A DNA stretch of 33,174 bases. Origin: Propionispora vibrioides. Its GTDB lineage: Bacteria; Bacillota; Negativicutes; Propionisporales; Propionisporaceae. Positions within the stretch are counted from its first letter, which is position 1. The number at the start of each line of letters is the position of its first letter. The notes under the pieces are model-generated. The model saw only the letters and a program-made list of their open reading frames with translations, was not told the origin of the DNA and searched no databases. The DNA lies in the NCBI RefSeq assembly GCF_900110485.1, contig NZ_FODY01000036.1, forward strand, positions 1-33,174. The letters run 5' to 3'. Made by a program: the position numbers and the translations under genes. Below, piece by piece: positions 1 to 7,649 of this stretch.

Positions 1-101
1 GGATAAGTGATGTGTTCTCTAGATCAATGTGCACTTTCTTCTGTGAAGTTTTCAGGGAATGAAGCCCGTAAGGGAGAATTCACCTGAACAAATATATAGA
101 T
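1..101. other. rRNA operon spacer upstream of 5S
   Basis: This stretch precedes the 5S gene and is presumably the 23S-5S spacer. I do not recognise a 23S 3' end in it, so the large rRNA probably ends before the window. TTCAGG (51-56) can pair with CCTGAA (83-88), giving a hairpin that could belong to rRNA processing. No protein gene is supported. Open frames across it on the minus strand are antisense to rRNA. Confidence 0.5.
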
Positions 102-220
102 TGTTCAGCATGCTACAGATGCAAGGCGGAGCGAGGACGAGACGGGAGCTGTACTGGTAAGTACGCGGAAGGATCGCCCGGAGCGACAACGAAGCAGATG
201 GGGCATGATCAACAATCGGA
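102..220. repeat. Palindromic spacer element, relative of the 4698 and 20012 repeats
   Basis: The outer arms, GATTGTT-N3-CATGC near 103-117 and GCATG-N3-AACAATC near 203-218, are inverted copies that close a long stem just before the 5S gene. The interior matches the layout of the elements at 4698-4859 and 20012-20175: a GCAAGGCGG-like left flank, a GGAAGGA motif, a small hairpin around TAC...GTA, and GACAACGAAGC at 184-194. That last motif recurs exactly at 4796-4806. The outer arms differ from the other copies, so this is either a diverged member or a related structured spacer. Confidence 0.5.
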
Positions 221-221
221 T

Positions 222-339
222 ATCCAGTGACGATAGCTGTGGGGTCCCACCTGTTCCCATACCGAACACAGTAGTTAAGCCCACATACGTCGAAAGTACT
301 TGGTTGGAAACGGCCCGGGAGGATAGATAGTTGCTGGTT
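222..339 (+). rRNA. rrf: 5S ribosomal RNA
   Basis: The internal core reads CACCTGTTCCCATACCGAAC followed by the usual ACAGTAGTTAAGCCC, which is the universal bacterial 5S loop A-C region. The later GGAAACGGCCCGGGAGGATAG fits the loop E/helix IV part. CCAG at 224-227 pairs with CTGG at 334-337 as the terminal helix. Length of about 117 nt is normal. The ends are placed from this helix and may be off by a few bases. A terminator follows directly, so 5S is the last gene of the rRNA operon. Confidence 0.93.
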
Positions 340-348
340 AAGAGAAAG

Positions 349-374
349 ACACTCACCTTGGTGGGTGTTTTTTT
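349..374 (+). terminator. Rho-independent terminator of rRNA operon
   Basis: ACACTCACC (349-357) pairs with GGTGGGTGT (360-368) around a two-base loop, with one G-U pair, and is followed by a run of seven T. It lies 10 nt after the 5S 3' end. Confidence 0.9.
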
Positions 375-398
375 GTTGTGCTTTGAGACTGGTTAACA

Positions 399-545
399 CA
401 TCAAGAAAGACCGGCGAGGGTCGTACCATAACAATGCAGGAGCGCTGTCGCTGACTTACGCTTATGTTAAGATACGACCCCCACCGGGTGGCAGTAGCTT
501 ATTTACTGCTTTCTAGCGCTTTATTGTAGAATAGTTTTACTTATA
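399..545. repeat. Structured repeat X, copy 1
   Basis: This block aligns over its whole length with 918-1060. It folds: GGGTCGTA (418-425) pairs with TACGACCC (473-480), then a symmetric 3x3 internal loop, then TAACA (429-433) with TGTTA (465-469). The loop contains a conserved CGCTGACTTACGCTTA. A second small hairpin, CAGTA...TACTG, follows at about 492-508. No ORF, ribosome binding site or terminator T-run is associated with it. Confidence 0.7.
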
Positions 546-667
546 GCCATAAAATTCATCGGCTTGTGTCGTTCCTTACGGCCGTTACGGAAAAAGGCGG
601 TCCGCAGGATGCCGGAAGGGGAAGCTTCCGTTAAGAAATCCGCTTGTTTGAGCGAAGCGAGTTTCGG

Positions 668-805
668 ATTTTAGGAAAGTTCCCCTTCCGGCAAGCCTTT
701 TGGAGTGTCAGGCCTAGATTTTTTGCTCCCCTTTTGTATCATGACAAAAGGGGAATCAAACGGTTGGAGTCAGTTTATCTCATCAAGAAAGGCTGGAGAG
801 GTTGG
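668..805. repeat. Tandem 138-bp unit, copy 1
   Basis: The unit runs from ATTTTAGGAAAG to GAGAGGTTGG and is repeated immediately downstream. It contains a perfect 11-bp hairpin, TCCCCTTTTGT (727-737) with ACAAAAGGGGA (744-754), around the loop ATCATG. Its last 25 bases resemble the start of repeat X. Confidence 0.75.
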
Positions 806-942
806 ATTTTAGGAAGGTGCCGCTTCTTGCAAGTCTTTTGGAGTGTAGGCCTAGATTTTTTTGCCCCTTTTTGTATCATGACAAAAAGGGGAATAGATGG
901 TTGGAGGCAGGTTATCTCATCAAGATAAGCCGGTGAGGGTTG
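806..942. repeat. Tandem 138-bp unit, copy 2
   Basis: This is the second unit, about 80 percent identical to the first by eye. Its hairpin is CCCCTTTTTGT (864-874) with ACAAAAAGGGG (881-891) around the same ATCATG loop. One extra T on the left arm is matched by one extra A on the right arm. Its 3' end overlaps the start of repeat X copy 2. Confidence 0.75.
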
Positions 943-1060
943 TATCATAACAACGCGCCAACACTATCGCTGACTTACGCTTATGTTAAAGTACAACTCT
1001 ACCGAATGACAGTAGTTTATTTACTGCTTTCTGGCACTTATCGTAGAATAGTTACTTATC
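918..1060. repeat. Structured repeat X, copy 2
   Basis: Homologous to 399-545. The same stem forms as GGGTTGTA (937-944) with TACAACTC (992-999), and TAACA (948-952) with TGTTA (984-988). The C-G pair of copy 1 (422/476) is T-A here (941/995), a compensatory change. The loop motif CGCTGACTTACGCTTA is identical in the two copies. Confidence 0.7.
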
Positions 1061-1108
1061 TAGTTTGAAAACTATCCCCGTCTTATGTAAAAAGAGTAGT
1101 AAGAGATA

Positions 1109-1165
1109 TTGCAACAACAGATAGTTGCAAAAAATGCTATGAAACTTCCCCTATAATGGTATAAT
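1109..1165 (+). promoter_or_regulatory. Candidate promoter and inverted repeat upstream of cyclophilin gene
   Basis: Two overlapping TATAAT hexamers lie at 1152-1157 and 1160-1165, about 40-50 nt before the start codon. I see no good -35 at the normal distance. Upstream, TTGCAAC (1109-1115) and GTTGCAA (1124-1130) form a perfect 7-bp inverted repeat with an 8-nt spacer, which could be an operator or a small hairpin. Confidence 0.35.
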
Positions 1166-1205
1166 AATAAAGAAACACAGTGATGAATCAAAGTGAGGGA
1201 TATGT

Positions 1206-1637
1206 TTGAAAAAAGCAATCATTGAAATGGATGCCGGTCAAATTGTGATTGAACTGTTTGAGGGCGACGCACCTAAAACCGTGGCTAATTTTGAGAAGCT
1301 GATTAATGAAGAATTTTATGACGGTTTGACTTTCCATCGCGTAATTAAAGGTTTCGTGGCTCAGGGAGGTTGCCCTAACGGCAACGGTACCGGCGGCCCT
1401 GGCTATACTATTCCCTGTGAAACCAAGGGAAATCCCAAACGGCATGAACGTGGTTCTTTGTCGATGGCGCACCGCGGTCCGAATACGGGTGGCAGTCAGT
1501 TCTTTATCGTATACGAACCGCAGCCCCATTTGGATGGCGTACATACTGTCTTTGGCAAAGTAATTGAAGGCATGGATGTGGTTGACCAGATACAACCGGG
1601 CGATAAGATGAACAAGGTTACCGTAGTCGAAGCATAA
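1206..1637 (+). CDS. Peptidyl-prolyl cis-trans isomerase, small cyclophilin
   Basis: A 143-residue single-domain cyclophilin that catalyses cis-trans isomerisation of X-Pro bonds, cytoplasmic because no signal peptide is present. The family signature is complete: [13 protein letters not shown] around residues 43-55, with the catalytic Arg45 and with Phe50 and Gln53, then [11 protein letters not shown] at 91-101, and LDGVHTVFG with His113. It begins directly with the catalytic fold, as the short PpiB-type enzymes of Firmicutes do. The start is TTG at 1206, preceded by GTGAGGG at a suitable distance; the ATG at 1202 is out of frame and closes quickly. It is monocistronic, with a terminator 60 nt downstream. 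Confidence 0.95.
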   Translation: MKKAIIEMDAGQIVIELFEGDAPKTVANFEKLINEEFYDGLTFHRVIKGFVAQGGCPNGNGTGGPGYTIPCETKGNPKRHERGSLSMAHRGPNTGGSQFFIVYEPQPHLDGVHTVFGKVIEGMDVVDQIQPGDKMNKVTVVEA

Positions 1638-1698
1638 TTGCTTGAGGCTAGTGTCTGGGCAATTTTGTCAATGAATCTTGCTTGGTCGCAACAACTAA

Positions 1699-1731
1699 TG
1701 ACGTCGCTTGACGGCGTCATTTTTATTTTTT
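1699..1731 (+). terminator. Terminator after cyclophilin gene
   Basis: TGACGTCG (1699-1706) pairs with CGGCGTCA (1712-1719) with one G-U pair, followed by TTTTTATTTTTT. Confidence 0.9.
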
Positions 1732-1751
1732 AAAAGTTGGGAGAGTGGCAC

Positions 1752-2516
1752 ATGGAATTTATTGACCCACAGATGTTATTGTTTTTATTGGCCGCCGGTT
1801 TTTGCGCCGCCTTTGTTGATTCCGTGGTGGGCGGTGGCGGCCTGATTTCGCTGCCGGCATTGCTGCTTACCGGTATGCCGCCCGGACTGGCGCTGGGGAC
1901 GAATAAAATGGCCAGCGTCATGGGCAGTTTTACCAGTACACTTTCTTTTATGTTTTCGGGGAAAGTAAATTTTAAGTTAATCAAATATCTTTTTTTTATT
2001 GACTTCTTTGGGTCCATACTGGGTGTCTATACGGTACAGCATATTCCGCCTCATTTTTTGAAACCGTTGGTTGTTGTACTGCTGGTGGTGGTGACGGTAT
2101 ATACCTTGCTGCGTAAGGACTGGGGCGATATCTCTACCTATGGCGGTATCACGGCGAAGACGCTCTGGCTCAGCGGTGCAGCCGCTGGGTTGCTGGGCTT
2201 TTATGACGGTTTTTTCGGTCCCGGCACAGGGTCGTTTTTGATTTTTGCCTTTCTCATGCTGGGGTTTGATTTTGTTGTAGCGGCGGGAAATGCCAAGGCT
2301 TTAAATTTTGCCAGCAACATCGCCGCCGTCATTGCCTTTGCCTATTTTGGCTCCATTCGGTATTCCTATGGCATTGTAATGGGCTTGGCAATGATTCTGG
2401 GCGCACTGGCCGGTTCGCGTGTGGCGATTAAAAATGGGGCGGCTTTTGTCAAGCCGGTGTTTATTTTTATGTCGCTGCTGCTCATTGGTAAGCAAATTTG
2501 GGATGTGGCGCACTGA
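1752..2516 (+). CDS. TSUP (TauE/SafE) family membrane permease
   Basis: A 254-residue integral membrane protein of the TSUP family, which moves sulfur-containing organic anions or related small acids across the cytoplasmic membrane. The N-terminal segment shows the family hallmark FVDSVVGGGGLISLPALL followed by LALGTNKMAS. The second half repeats the pattern with GFYDGFFGPGTGSFLI and NAKALNFASN, as expected for this internally duplicated fold. About seven or eight hydrophobic segments are visible. I place the start at ATG 1752, where GGGAG sits 8 nt upstream; the TTG at 1737 has no site of its own. It stands alone between two terminators, so the substrate cannot be guessed from context. Confidence 0.88.
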   Translation: MEFIDPQMLLFLLAAGFCAAFVDSVVGGGGLISLPALLLTGMPPGLALGTNKMASVMGSFTSTLSFMFSGKVNFKLIKYLFFIDFFGSILGVYTVQHIPPHFLKPLVVVLLVVVTVYTLLRKDWGDISTYGGITAKTLWLSGAAAGLLGFYDGFFGPGTGSFLIFAFLMLGFDFVVAAGNAKALNFASNIAAVIAFAYFGSIRYSYGIVMGLAMILGALAGSRVAIKNGAAFVKPVFIFMSLLLIGKQIWDVAH

Positions 2517-2542
2517 TTAATCAAGAGAATATGACAGCAAGA

Positions 2543-2576
2543 AGGTTTCCCGCGGGCCGGGAGGCCTCTTTTTTTT
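2543..2576 (+). terminator. Terminator after TSUP gene
   Basis: AGGTTTCCC (2543-2551) pairs with GGGAGGCCT (2559-2567), including two G-U pairs, followed by a short TC and eight T. Confidence 0.7.
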
Positions 2577-2768
2577 GCAGTCAGACAAGCATGTCCGTCA
2601 CAGAAAACCCGGCAAGGTCCTGCCGGAATGGTTGCCCGCCCTTTTCTCCGCTAATTAATAAGATGACTATCCTAAATCGGGCAAAACGGTAATACATTGT
2701 AGTATGGCTATGTGTTAGCATTCTACTTTGCCGCATAGAGACTCAATCAGGATGAGGAGGGTACTTCT
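2577..2768. promoter_or_regulatory. Upstream region of prkA
   Basis: About 190 bp without a gene. AATACATT at 2691-2698 resembles the -10 of sporulation sigma-E promoters, but I could not fix a convincing -35, so this is a weak suggestion. GGAGG at 2756-2760 is the ribosome binding site of prkA. Confidence 0.25.
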
Positions 2769-4700
2769 GTGGTTGATTTTAATTTTGCGACGCTGATCAA
2801 AAAAGACCGGGAAGAACGGCAGTATGTACCGTTTACCGGAACGTTTCTGGAATATTTAAAGCTGGTTGCCGAAAATCCCAAGCACCATTCAATGCTGGCC
2901 CATCAGCGCATGTTCAATCTCCTGGTGGAGCCCGGCGTGGAGACAATCAAGACGGAGGAGCATCCACACTTAAAGCGCATCTATGGCAATGAAACCATTA
3001 AGCAATATGAATTTTTTAAACATGATTTTTTTGGCATTGACAACAGTATTATGAAAATCATGCGTTATTTCCACGCGGCAGCCATGAAGGGGGAAGAGTC
3101 GCGTCAGGTGCTGTATTTGGTTGGACCGGTCGGCGCCGGTAAGTCGTCGATCATGGAGGCGCTAAAACGGGCTTTGGAAGCAAGCCCGGATATTTACGTG
3201 TTGCAGGGCTGCCCGATGCGGGAAATGCCGCTGCACCTGATTCCAAAACACCTGCGACCTGTCTTTGAACGGGAGCTGGGCATCAAGGTGGAAGGCGATT
3301 TGTGCCCGGTATGCCGCTATCGTCTGAAACACGAATTTGGCGGGGAATATGAACGCTTTCCGGTTACGACGGCCGGGTTTTCAATACGTTCCCGCAAAGG
3401 GATCGGCGTAGTACCGCCAGTAGATCCGAACAATCAGGATACGTCGGTGCTGATCGGCTCGGTGGATATTTCCAAGCTGGATTTATACCCGGAGGATGAT
3501 CCACGGGTACTGTCGTTAAATGGGGCGTTTAATGCCGGCAACCGGGGCATTGTGGAATTTATTGAGGTATTTAAGAATGAAGTCGAGTATTTGCACGCCA
3601 TGATTACGGCCACACAGGAAAAGTCCATTCCCTCACCGGGCAAGGGAGCGATGATTTACTTTGACGGCATTATTTTGGCCCATTCCAATGAGGCGGAGTG
3701 GAATAAGTTTAAATCCGACCATACTAATGAAGCGATTTTGGACCGGATTGTCAAAGTAGAGGTGCCCTATTGCCTGCAGTTGGATGAGGAAGTGAAAATC
3801 TACCGAAAAGTCCTGAGAAACAGCAATTTTGATGCTCATATAGCGCCACATACCATCGAAATGGCCTCGATGTTTGCCATTTTGTCCCGTCTGGCGCCAT
3901 CGGCCAAGGTGGACCCTCTGACCAAGCTGAAAATCTACAACGGAGAAGAAATTGTAGAAAAGGGCTCGACTAAAAAGGTGGATATCTTCGAGCTGAGGGA
4001 AGAGGCACAGCGGGAAGGGATGAGCGGAATTTCCACGCGTTTCATCATGAAGGCGCTGGATACGGCATTGTCTGAATCGGAAAACAATTGTATCAATCCC
4101 TTGGCTATTTTGGATACCATGGTGAAAGCCACCAAGGAAATGGCTGTTAACGAGGATGAGAGAAAACGCTATCTGGGCTTTTTGCAGGATACGATTAAGA
4201 AAGAGTACAATCTGATTATCGAAAAGGAGGTAACCAGAGCTTTCATTCATGGTTACCAGGAGCAGGCGGAGAGTCTGTTCAACAACTATCTTGACCATGC
4301 CGAAGCCTTTGTCAATGTCACCAAGCTGAAGGATCCAAACACCGGGGAAGAGCTGGAACCGGATATCAAGTTCCTGCAGTCCATCGAAGAGCAGATTGGC
4401 ATTAGCGGTACGGCGGCGCTGGGCTTCCGGCAGGACGTTACTTCCTATATGTTTTCCATTTTGCGTAGTGGCGGACGGCTGGACTATAAAAGCTATGAAC
4501 CACTCAAGGAAGCCATTGAGAAGAAGCTGACTTTTTCGGTTAAAGAGTTGTCACGGGTGGTCACCAAAGCCAGGGTCAGAGATAAAGAACAAGACAGCAA
4601 GTATAATGCCATGGTCGAGGAAATGAAACAGAACGGCTATTGTGATCACTGCTGCAATGTGATTTTAAAATATGCGGCCAATAATTTGTGGAAGGATTAG
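2769..4700 (+). CDS. prkA: PrkA family AAA+ serine protein kinase
   Basis: A 643-residue cytoplasmic protein matching PrkA/YeaG in length and architecture: an AAA+ domain followed by a C-terminal kinase-like PrkA domain. The Walker A motif GPVGAGKS is at residues 119-126. A CPVC pair (Cys179, Cys182) occurs in the segment typical of the family, and the C-terminus carries CDHCC. In Bacillus the protein is linked to sporulation, and in enteric bacteria (yeaG) to starvation. It is the first gene of the classic prkA-yhbH-spoVR trio. The start is GTG with GAGGAGGG 8 nt upstream. Its TAG stop is the outermost part of the palindromic element that follows. Confidence 0.95.
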   Translation: MVDFNFATLIKKDREERQYVPFTGTFLEYLKLVAENPKHHSMLAHQRMFNLLVEPGVETIKTEEHPHLKRIYGNETIKQYEFFKHDFFGIDNSIMKIMRYFHAAAMKGEESRQVLYLVGPVGAGKSSIMEALKRALEASPDIYVLQGCPMREMPLHLIPKHLRPVFERELGIKVEGDLCPVCRYRLKHEFGGEYERFPVTTAGFSIRSRKGIGVVPPVDPNNQDTSVLIGSVDISKLDLYPEDDPRVLSLNGAFNAGNRGIVEFIEVFKNEVEYLHAMITATQEKSIPSPGKGAMIYFDGIILAHSNEAEWNKFKSDHTNEAILDRIVKVEVPYCLQLDEEVKIYRKVLRNSNFDAHIAPHTIEMASMFAILSRLAPSAKVDPLTKLKIYNGEEIVEKGSTKKVDIFELREEAQREGMSGISTRFIMKALDTALSESENNCINPLAILDTMVKATKEMAVNEDERKRYLGFLQDTIKKEYNLIIEKEVTRAFIHGYQEQAESLFNNYLDHAEAFVNVTKLKDPNTGEELEPDIKFLQSIEEQIGISGTAALGFRQDVTSYMFSILRSGGRLDYKSYEPLKEAIEKKLTFSVKELSRVVTKARVRDKEQDSKYNAMVEEMKQNGYCDHCCNVILKYAANNLWKD

Positions 4701-4859
4701 TACCTTGTCAGTTTTAAAACAGTAGGAGGATGGCGTGGCTATTTTTCGCAGCGCGAGGCGAAGGAAGGAGTCATACCGTTAGTATGCTGACTGACGACAA
4801 CGAAGCGGTGCGGAAAATAGACCGCCAGTATTCACTGGATTAAGGCTGACAAGGTACTA
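4698..4859. repeat. Long palindromic element (family P), copy between prkA and yhbH
   Basis: The ends are perfect inverted copies: TAGTACCTTGTCAG (4698-4711) and its complement (4846-4859). Pairing extends inward to about 20 bp with G-U pairs. Inner arms GGCTATTTTTCGCA and TGCGGAAAATAG also pair, and the tip has a small hairpin AGTCATAC...GTATGCTGACT. The whole 162 bp can fold into one hairpin. The first three bases are the stop codon of prkA. It separates prkA from yhbH, genes usually close together, so the RNA may span it, or it may act as a processing or partial termination site. Confidence 0.8.
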
Positions 4860-4895
4860 GCAGCAATGCTGGCTGCTGAAACGGAGTGAAGGACG

Positions 4896-6083
4896 ATGGC
4901 GGTATTCAAGGACGGGGGGACCGGTCATTCTGACCGGTCCGCATGGGATCGCAAGCGCCACCGGAAACTGATGGAGGATGCCATTAGAAGGAACCTGGGC
5001 GATATTATTGCGGAGGAAAGTATTATTGGGCAGAGCAAGGATAAAAAAATCAAAATACCGGTCAAGAGCATTAAAGAGTATCAGTTTATCTATGGAAAAG
5101 GCAATGACGGTGGCGCGTCGGGGGACGGTCAGGAAAAGAAGGGGCAGGTCATCGGCAAAGTGGTGGGACAAAACGGAACGGCCAGTGGCGGGCCGGGGGG
5201 CAGTGATCCCGGTGAGGAAATTTACGAAACGGAAATTACCATGGATGAAATTATCGGTTATATGTTCAATGAACTGCAGCTACCGGATATCGACAAGAAG
5301 AAGTACGGCCTTATTGAGGATGAATGCCGGATAAAGCGCAGCGGCTATCAGCCGAAGGGCATCCCGCCGCGGCTGGCGAAAAAGCGCACCGTTATTGAAA
5401 AAATAAAGCGCAAGCAAAGTTACCGGCGCAATCAAACGGCTGGAGCGGAACAAGCGATACCTCAGCGTATTCCTTTCCGGACCGAGGATCTTAGATATCA
5501 CCGGGTAAAGGAGGAGCATAAGCGGCGCTCCAACGCGGTGGTCATTTGTATTATGGATACGTCCGGTTCGATGGACCAGACCAAGAAGTATCTGGCTCGC
5601 AGTTTTTATTTTCTGCTGTATCAGTTTGTCCGCTGGAAGTATGAACAGGTGGAGGTGGTGTTCATCGCCCACACCACGGAGGCCAAGGAAGTAAACGAAT
5701 GGGAGTTTTTTCATCGCGGCGAGTCGGGCGGGACGGTTATCAGCAGCGGCTACGCCAAAGCACTGGAGGTCATTGAGGCAAGGTATAATCCGGCAGTGTG
5801 GAATATCTATGCCTTCCATTGCTCTGACGGTGACAATTGGGGCGACGACAATAACCGGGCCATCGGACTGGCCAAAGATTTGTGCGGGGTGTGCAACTTA
5901 TTCGGTTACGGTGAAATTACCTTCACGCAAAGCTGGAACGTTACCATTCGCCGGGATTTTGAGCGGGCCATGCAGGAGCCGAATTTTGTGATGGCAACTA
6001 TGAGCAAAAAAGAAGACATTTGGCCGGCTTTTAAAAAAATATTGGATAAACATGCGACGGCTGGAGGGAAGGAGCATGAATGA
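4896..6083 (+). CDS. yhbH: YhbH/YeaH family (DUF444) sporulation protein
   Basis: A 395-residue cytoplasmic protein of the DUF444 family. The N-terminal half is charged, with a glycine-rich linker around residues 70-110 (GNDGGASGDG, GGPGGSDPG). The C-terminal half is a von Willebrand A-like domain with the metal-site motif DTSGSM at residues 221-226 and a later SGGTVISSGY segment, both typical of the family. It always travels with prkA and spoVR. The molecular role is unknown; in Bacillus it is needed for normal sporulation. The ATG at 4896 has GGAGTGAAGG upstream. The stop overlaps the spoVR start by 8 bp, so the two are translationally coupled. Confidence 0.93.
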   Translation: MAVFKDGGTGHSDRSAWDRKRHRKLMEDAIRRNLGDIIAEESIIGQSKDKKIKIPVKSIKEYQFIYGKGNDGGASGDGQEKKGQVIGKVVGQNGTASGGPGGSDPGEEIYETEITMDEIIGYMFNELQLPDIDKKKYGLIEDECRIKRSGYQPKGIPPRLAKKRTVIEKIKRKQSYRRNQTAGAEQAIPQRIPFRTEDLRYHRVKEEHKRRSNAVVICIMDTSGSMDQTKKYLARSFYFLLYQFVRWKYEQVEVVFIAHTTEAKEVNEWEFFHRGESGGTVISSGYAKALEVIEARYNPAVWNIYAFHCSDGDNWGDDNNRAIGLAKDLCGVCNLFGYGEITFTQSWNVTIRRDFERAMQEPNFVMATMSKKEDIWPAFKKILDKHATAGGKEHE

Positions 6084-7380
6084 TTACACGCTGCGCGAGC
6101 TGGAGGCGTGGGGGGACCGGATTGAAGAACTGGTCCGGTCGGCCGGCCTGGAGTGCTACGAGCAGTTTTTTGAAATATGCGATTATGAAGATATGCTGTG
6201 TTACGAAGCATATGCCGGCATGCCTTCCCACTATCCCCACTGGAGTTTCGGCAAGATGTATGAACGGCAGCGGACTTTTTATCAATATAATCTGGTGGGC
6301 CTTCCCTATGAAATGGTGATAAATTCCGATCCCTGCCTGGCCTATTTAATGCGGGACAATACGCTGGCGCTGCAGGTTTTGACAATGGCCCATGTATATG
6401 GGCACAATGATTTCTTTAAGAACAACCGCTTGTTTAAGGAATATACCCGGGCCGAGCTTACGGTGGAATTGTTTAAGAATCACGCTGACCGGGTACGCGG
6501 CTATATGGCCGATCCCTCTATCGGACCGGACCGGGTGGAGCGGATTCTTGATGCCGCTCATGCGCTGCGCTACCAACTGCAGCGTTTTGGCAAAAGAGAG
6601 CAAAAGCACGACAGGGAGCAACTGACAAAGGAAAGTGAACAGGATATTCCGGACCGTTTAAAGAATGACCTGCTAACGTTTTTGGCGGAACGGGGCAAGC
6701 TGACCGAGTGGGAACGGAACCTGGTCTACATAGTCCGGGATGAAACCTTCTATTTTTTACCTCAATTGGAGACCAAGATCATGAATGAGGGCTGGGCCAG
6801 CTTCTGGCACTACAAATTGTTAAACCGGCTGGCGTTGCCGCAAAGTCTGCATTGGGAATTTCTCCAGCGTCACAATCTGGTGGTGCGGCCCCATGCCAAC
6901 CGGATCAATCCCTATTTTCTCGGGTTTAATATTTTCACTTATTTAGAGGAAACCTATGGGTTGGACTATATTTTTCAGGTCCGGACACAGGAACGGGATC
7001 AGTCGTTTCTGCGACGGTACCTGACCCGGGAATTATGCGAAAAGCTTTGCCTGTTCTCCTATACCGTACGGGGCAACGACATTGTTGTTAAAGAGGTTGG
7101 CGACGAGGAAGGCTGGAAGACGGTGCGGGACGATCTGGTTAAAGGAGTGGGACTGGGCTCTATTCCTTGTGTTGTTCCGTTGGCGGTGGAACGGGACCAG
7201 CTTGTCCTCGAACATGTTTTTGAGGGCTGGGAGCTGGATATTACCTATGCCAGGGAGACGCTGAAATATGTTGTTGATTTATGGGGCGGCCGGGTGAGTC
7301 TGAAGACGCAGTTGAGTGGCAAGGCGAAACGGCTGATTTGCAGTGAGGATAAGGTGGTATCGCTGATCGATGATATTTAA
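6076..7380 (+). CDS. spoVR: SpoVR family stage V sporulation protein
   Basis: A 434-residue soluble protein of the SpoVR/YcgB family, implicated in spore cortex formation in Bacillus. Family features include YEAYAGMPSHYPHWSFGK near residue 46, AHVYGHNDFFKNN near 105, MNEGWASFWHY near 236, and NPYFLGFNIF near 280. It is slightly shorter than the Bacillus protein (about 470). An upstream in-frame ATG exists at 6052, but GGAGGGAAGGAG lies 3-13 nt before ATG 6076, and 6076 gives the expected overlap with yhbH, so I choose it. Its TAA stop is the first three bases of the following repeat. Confidence 0.95.
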   Translation: MNDYTLRELEAWGDRIEELVRSAGLECYEQFFEICDYEDMLCYEAYAGMPSHYPHWSFGKMYERQRTFYQYNLVGLPYEMVINSDPCLAYLMRDNTLALQVLTMAHVYGHNDFFKNNRLFKEYTRAELTVELFKNHADRVRGYMADPSIGPDRVERILDAAHALRYQLQRFGKREQKHDREQLTKESEQDIPDRLKNDLLTFLAERGKLTEWERNLVYIVRDETFYFLPQLETKIMNEGWASFWHYKLLNRLALPQSLHWEFLQRHNLVVRPHANRINPYFLGFNIFTYLEETYGLDYIFQVRTQERDQSFLRRYLTRELCEKLCLFSYTVRGNDIVVKEVGDEEGWKTVRDDLVKGVGLGSIPCVVPLAVERDQLVLEHVFEGWELDITYARETLKYVVDLWGGRVSLKTQLSGKAKRLICSEDKVVSLIDDI

Positions 7381-7539
7381 GGAACCACTGCTTTATTCGC
7401 AGCGCGCGGTCTGAAGAATCTTTTGCTGCCGGGCTGTGTCAGCCAAACCTTTGAAATAGCCTATCTTTGGATATTCCTTTCTTGCCAGGCGGAAGAATCC
7501 CGCATCAGGCCGACTAAATTACTAAATCAACGATTCCCT
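7378..7539. repeat. MITE-like element (family F2), copy A
   Basis: Imperfect terminal inverted repeats: TAAGGAACCACTGCTTTA on the left and TAAATCAACGATTCCCT on the right. The interior shares GTCAGC-AAACC-TTGAAATAG and CTTTCTTGCCAGGCG with the copies at 12591-12741 and 33043-33174. No transposase is encoded. The left end coincides with the spoVR stop codon. Confidence 0.7.
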
Positions 7540-7577
7540 GGAGCAGCAGTGCATGAGGATATAGACAGAGCGGATCA

Positions 7578-7624
7578 TAAAAACAACGAGGCTGCCAGGT
7601 TCAGTAAAGGGCAGTCTCGTTGTT
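7578..7624 (-). terminator. Terminator of ytaF
   Basis: On the minus strand, AACAACGAGACTGCC pairs with GGCAGCCTCGTTGTT (7582-7596 with 7609-7624, one mismatch), followed by a T run. It ends about 25 nt after the ytaF stop. Confidence 0.8.
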
Positions 7625-7649
7625 TGCTGTTGCTCGGCCGTGAGATGCG

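Larger units (their letters stand above)
375..1205. other. 830-bp gene-free, repeat-filled region
   Basis: No convincing protein or tRNA gene is present. The region holds two homologous blocks (399-545 and 918-1060), two tandem 138-bp units between them (668-805 and 806-942), and an inverted repeat AAATCCG/CGGATTT (636-642 and 665-671). Its last 100 bp is the promoter region of the cyclophilin gene. The one open frame (644-928) is made of repeat sequence and has no independent support. Confidence 0.7.

Noticed and set aside
52-429. Minus-strand open frames across the rRNA region
   Set aside because: They are antisense to the 5S gene and spacer; no start signal.
644-928. A 94-residue open frame beginning MFERSEFR
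   Set aside because: It spans the tandem 138-bp units and an inverted repeat, has internal repeats that mirror the DNA repeats, no ribosome binding site and no family resemblance.
668-942. CRISPR array
   Set aside because: Only two long units, no short repeats with unique spacers and no cas genes.
1744-1760. Sigma-54 promoter (TGGCAC) before the TSUP gene
   Set aside because: The downstream TTGC element is missing at the required spacing and the site is inside the ribosome binding region.
2498-2692. A 64-residue open frame after the TSUP gene
   Set aside because: It overlaps the TSUP end and runs through the terminator; no ribosome site.
3633-4298. A 221-residue minus-strand open frame within prkA
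   Set aside because: It is a shadow of the well-supported PrkA coding sequence.
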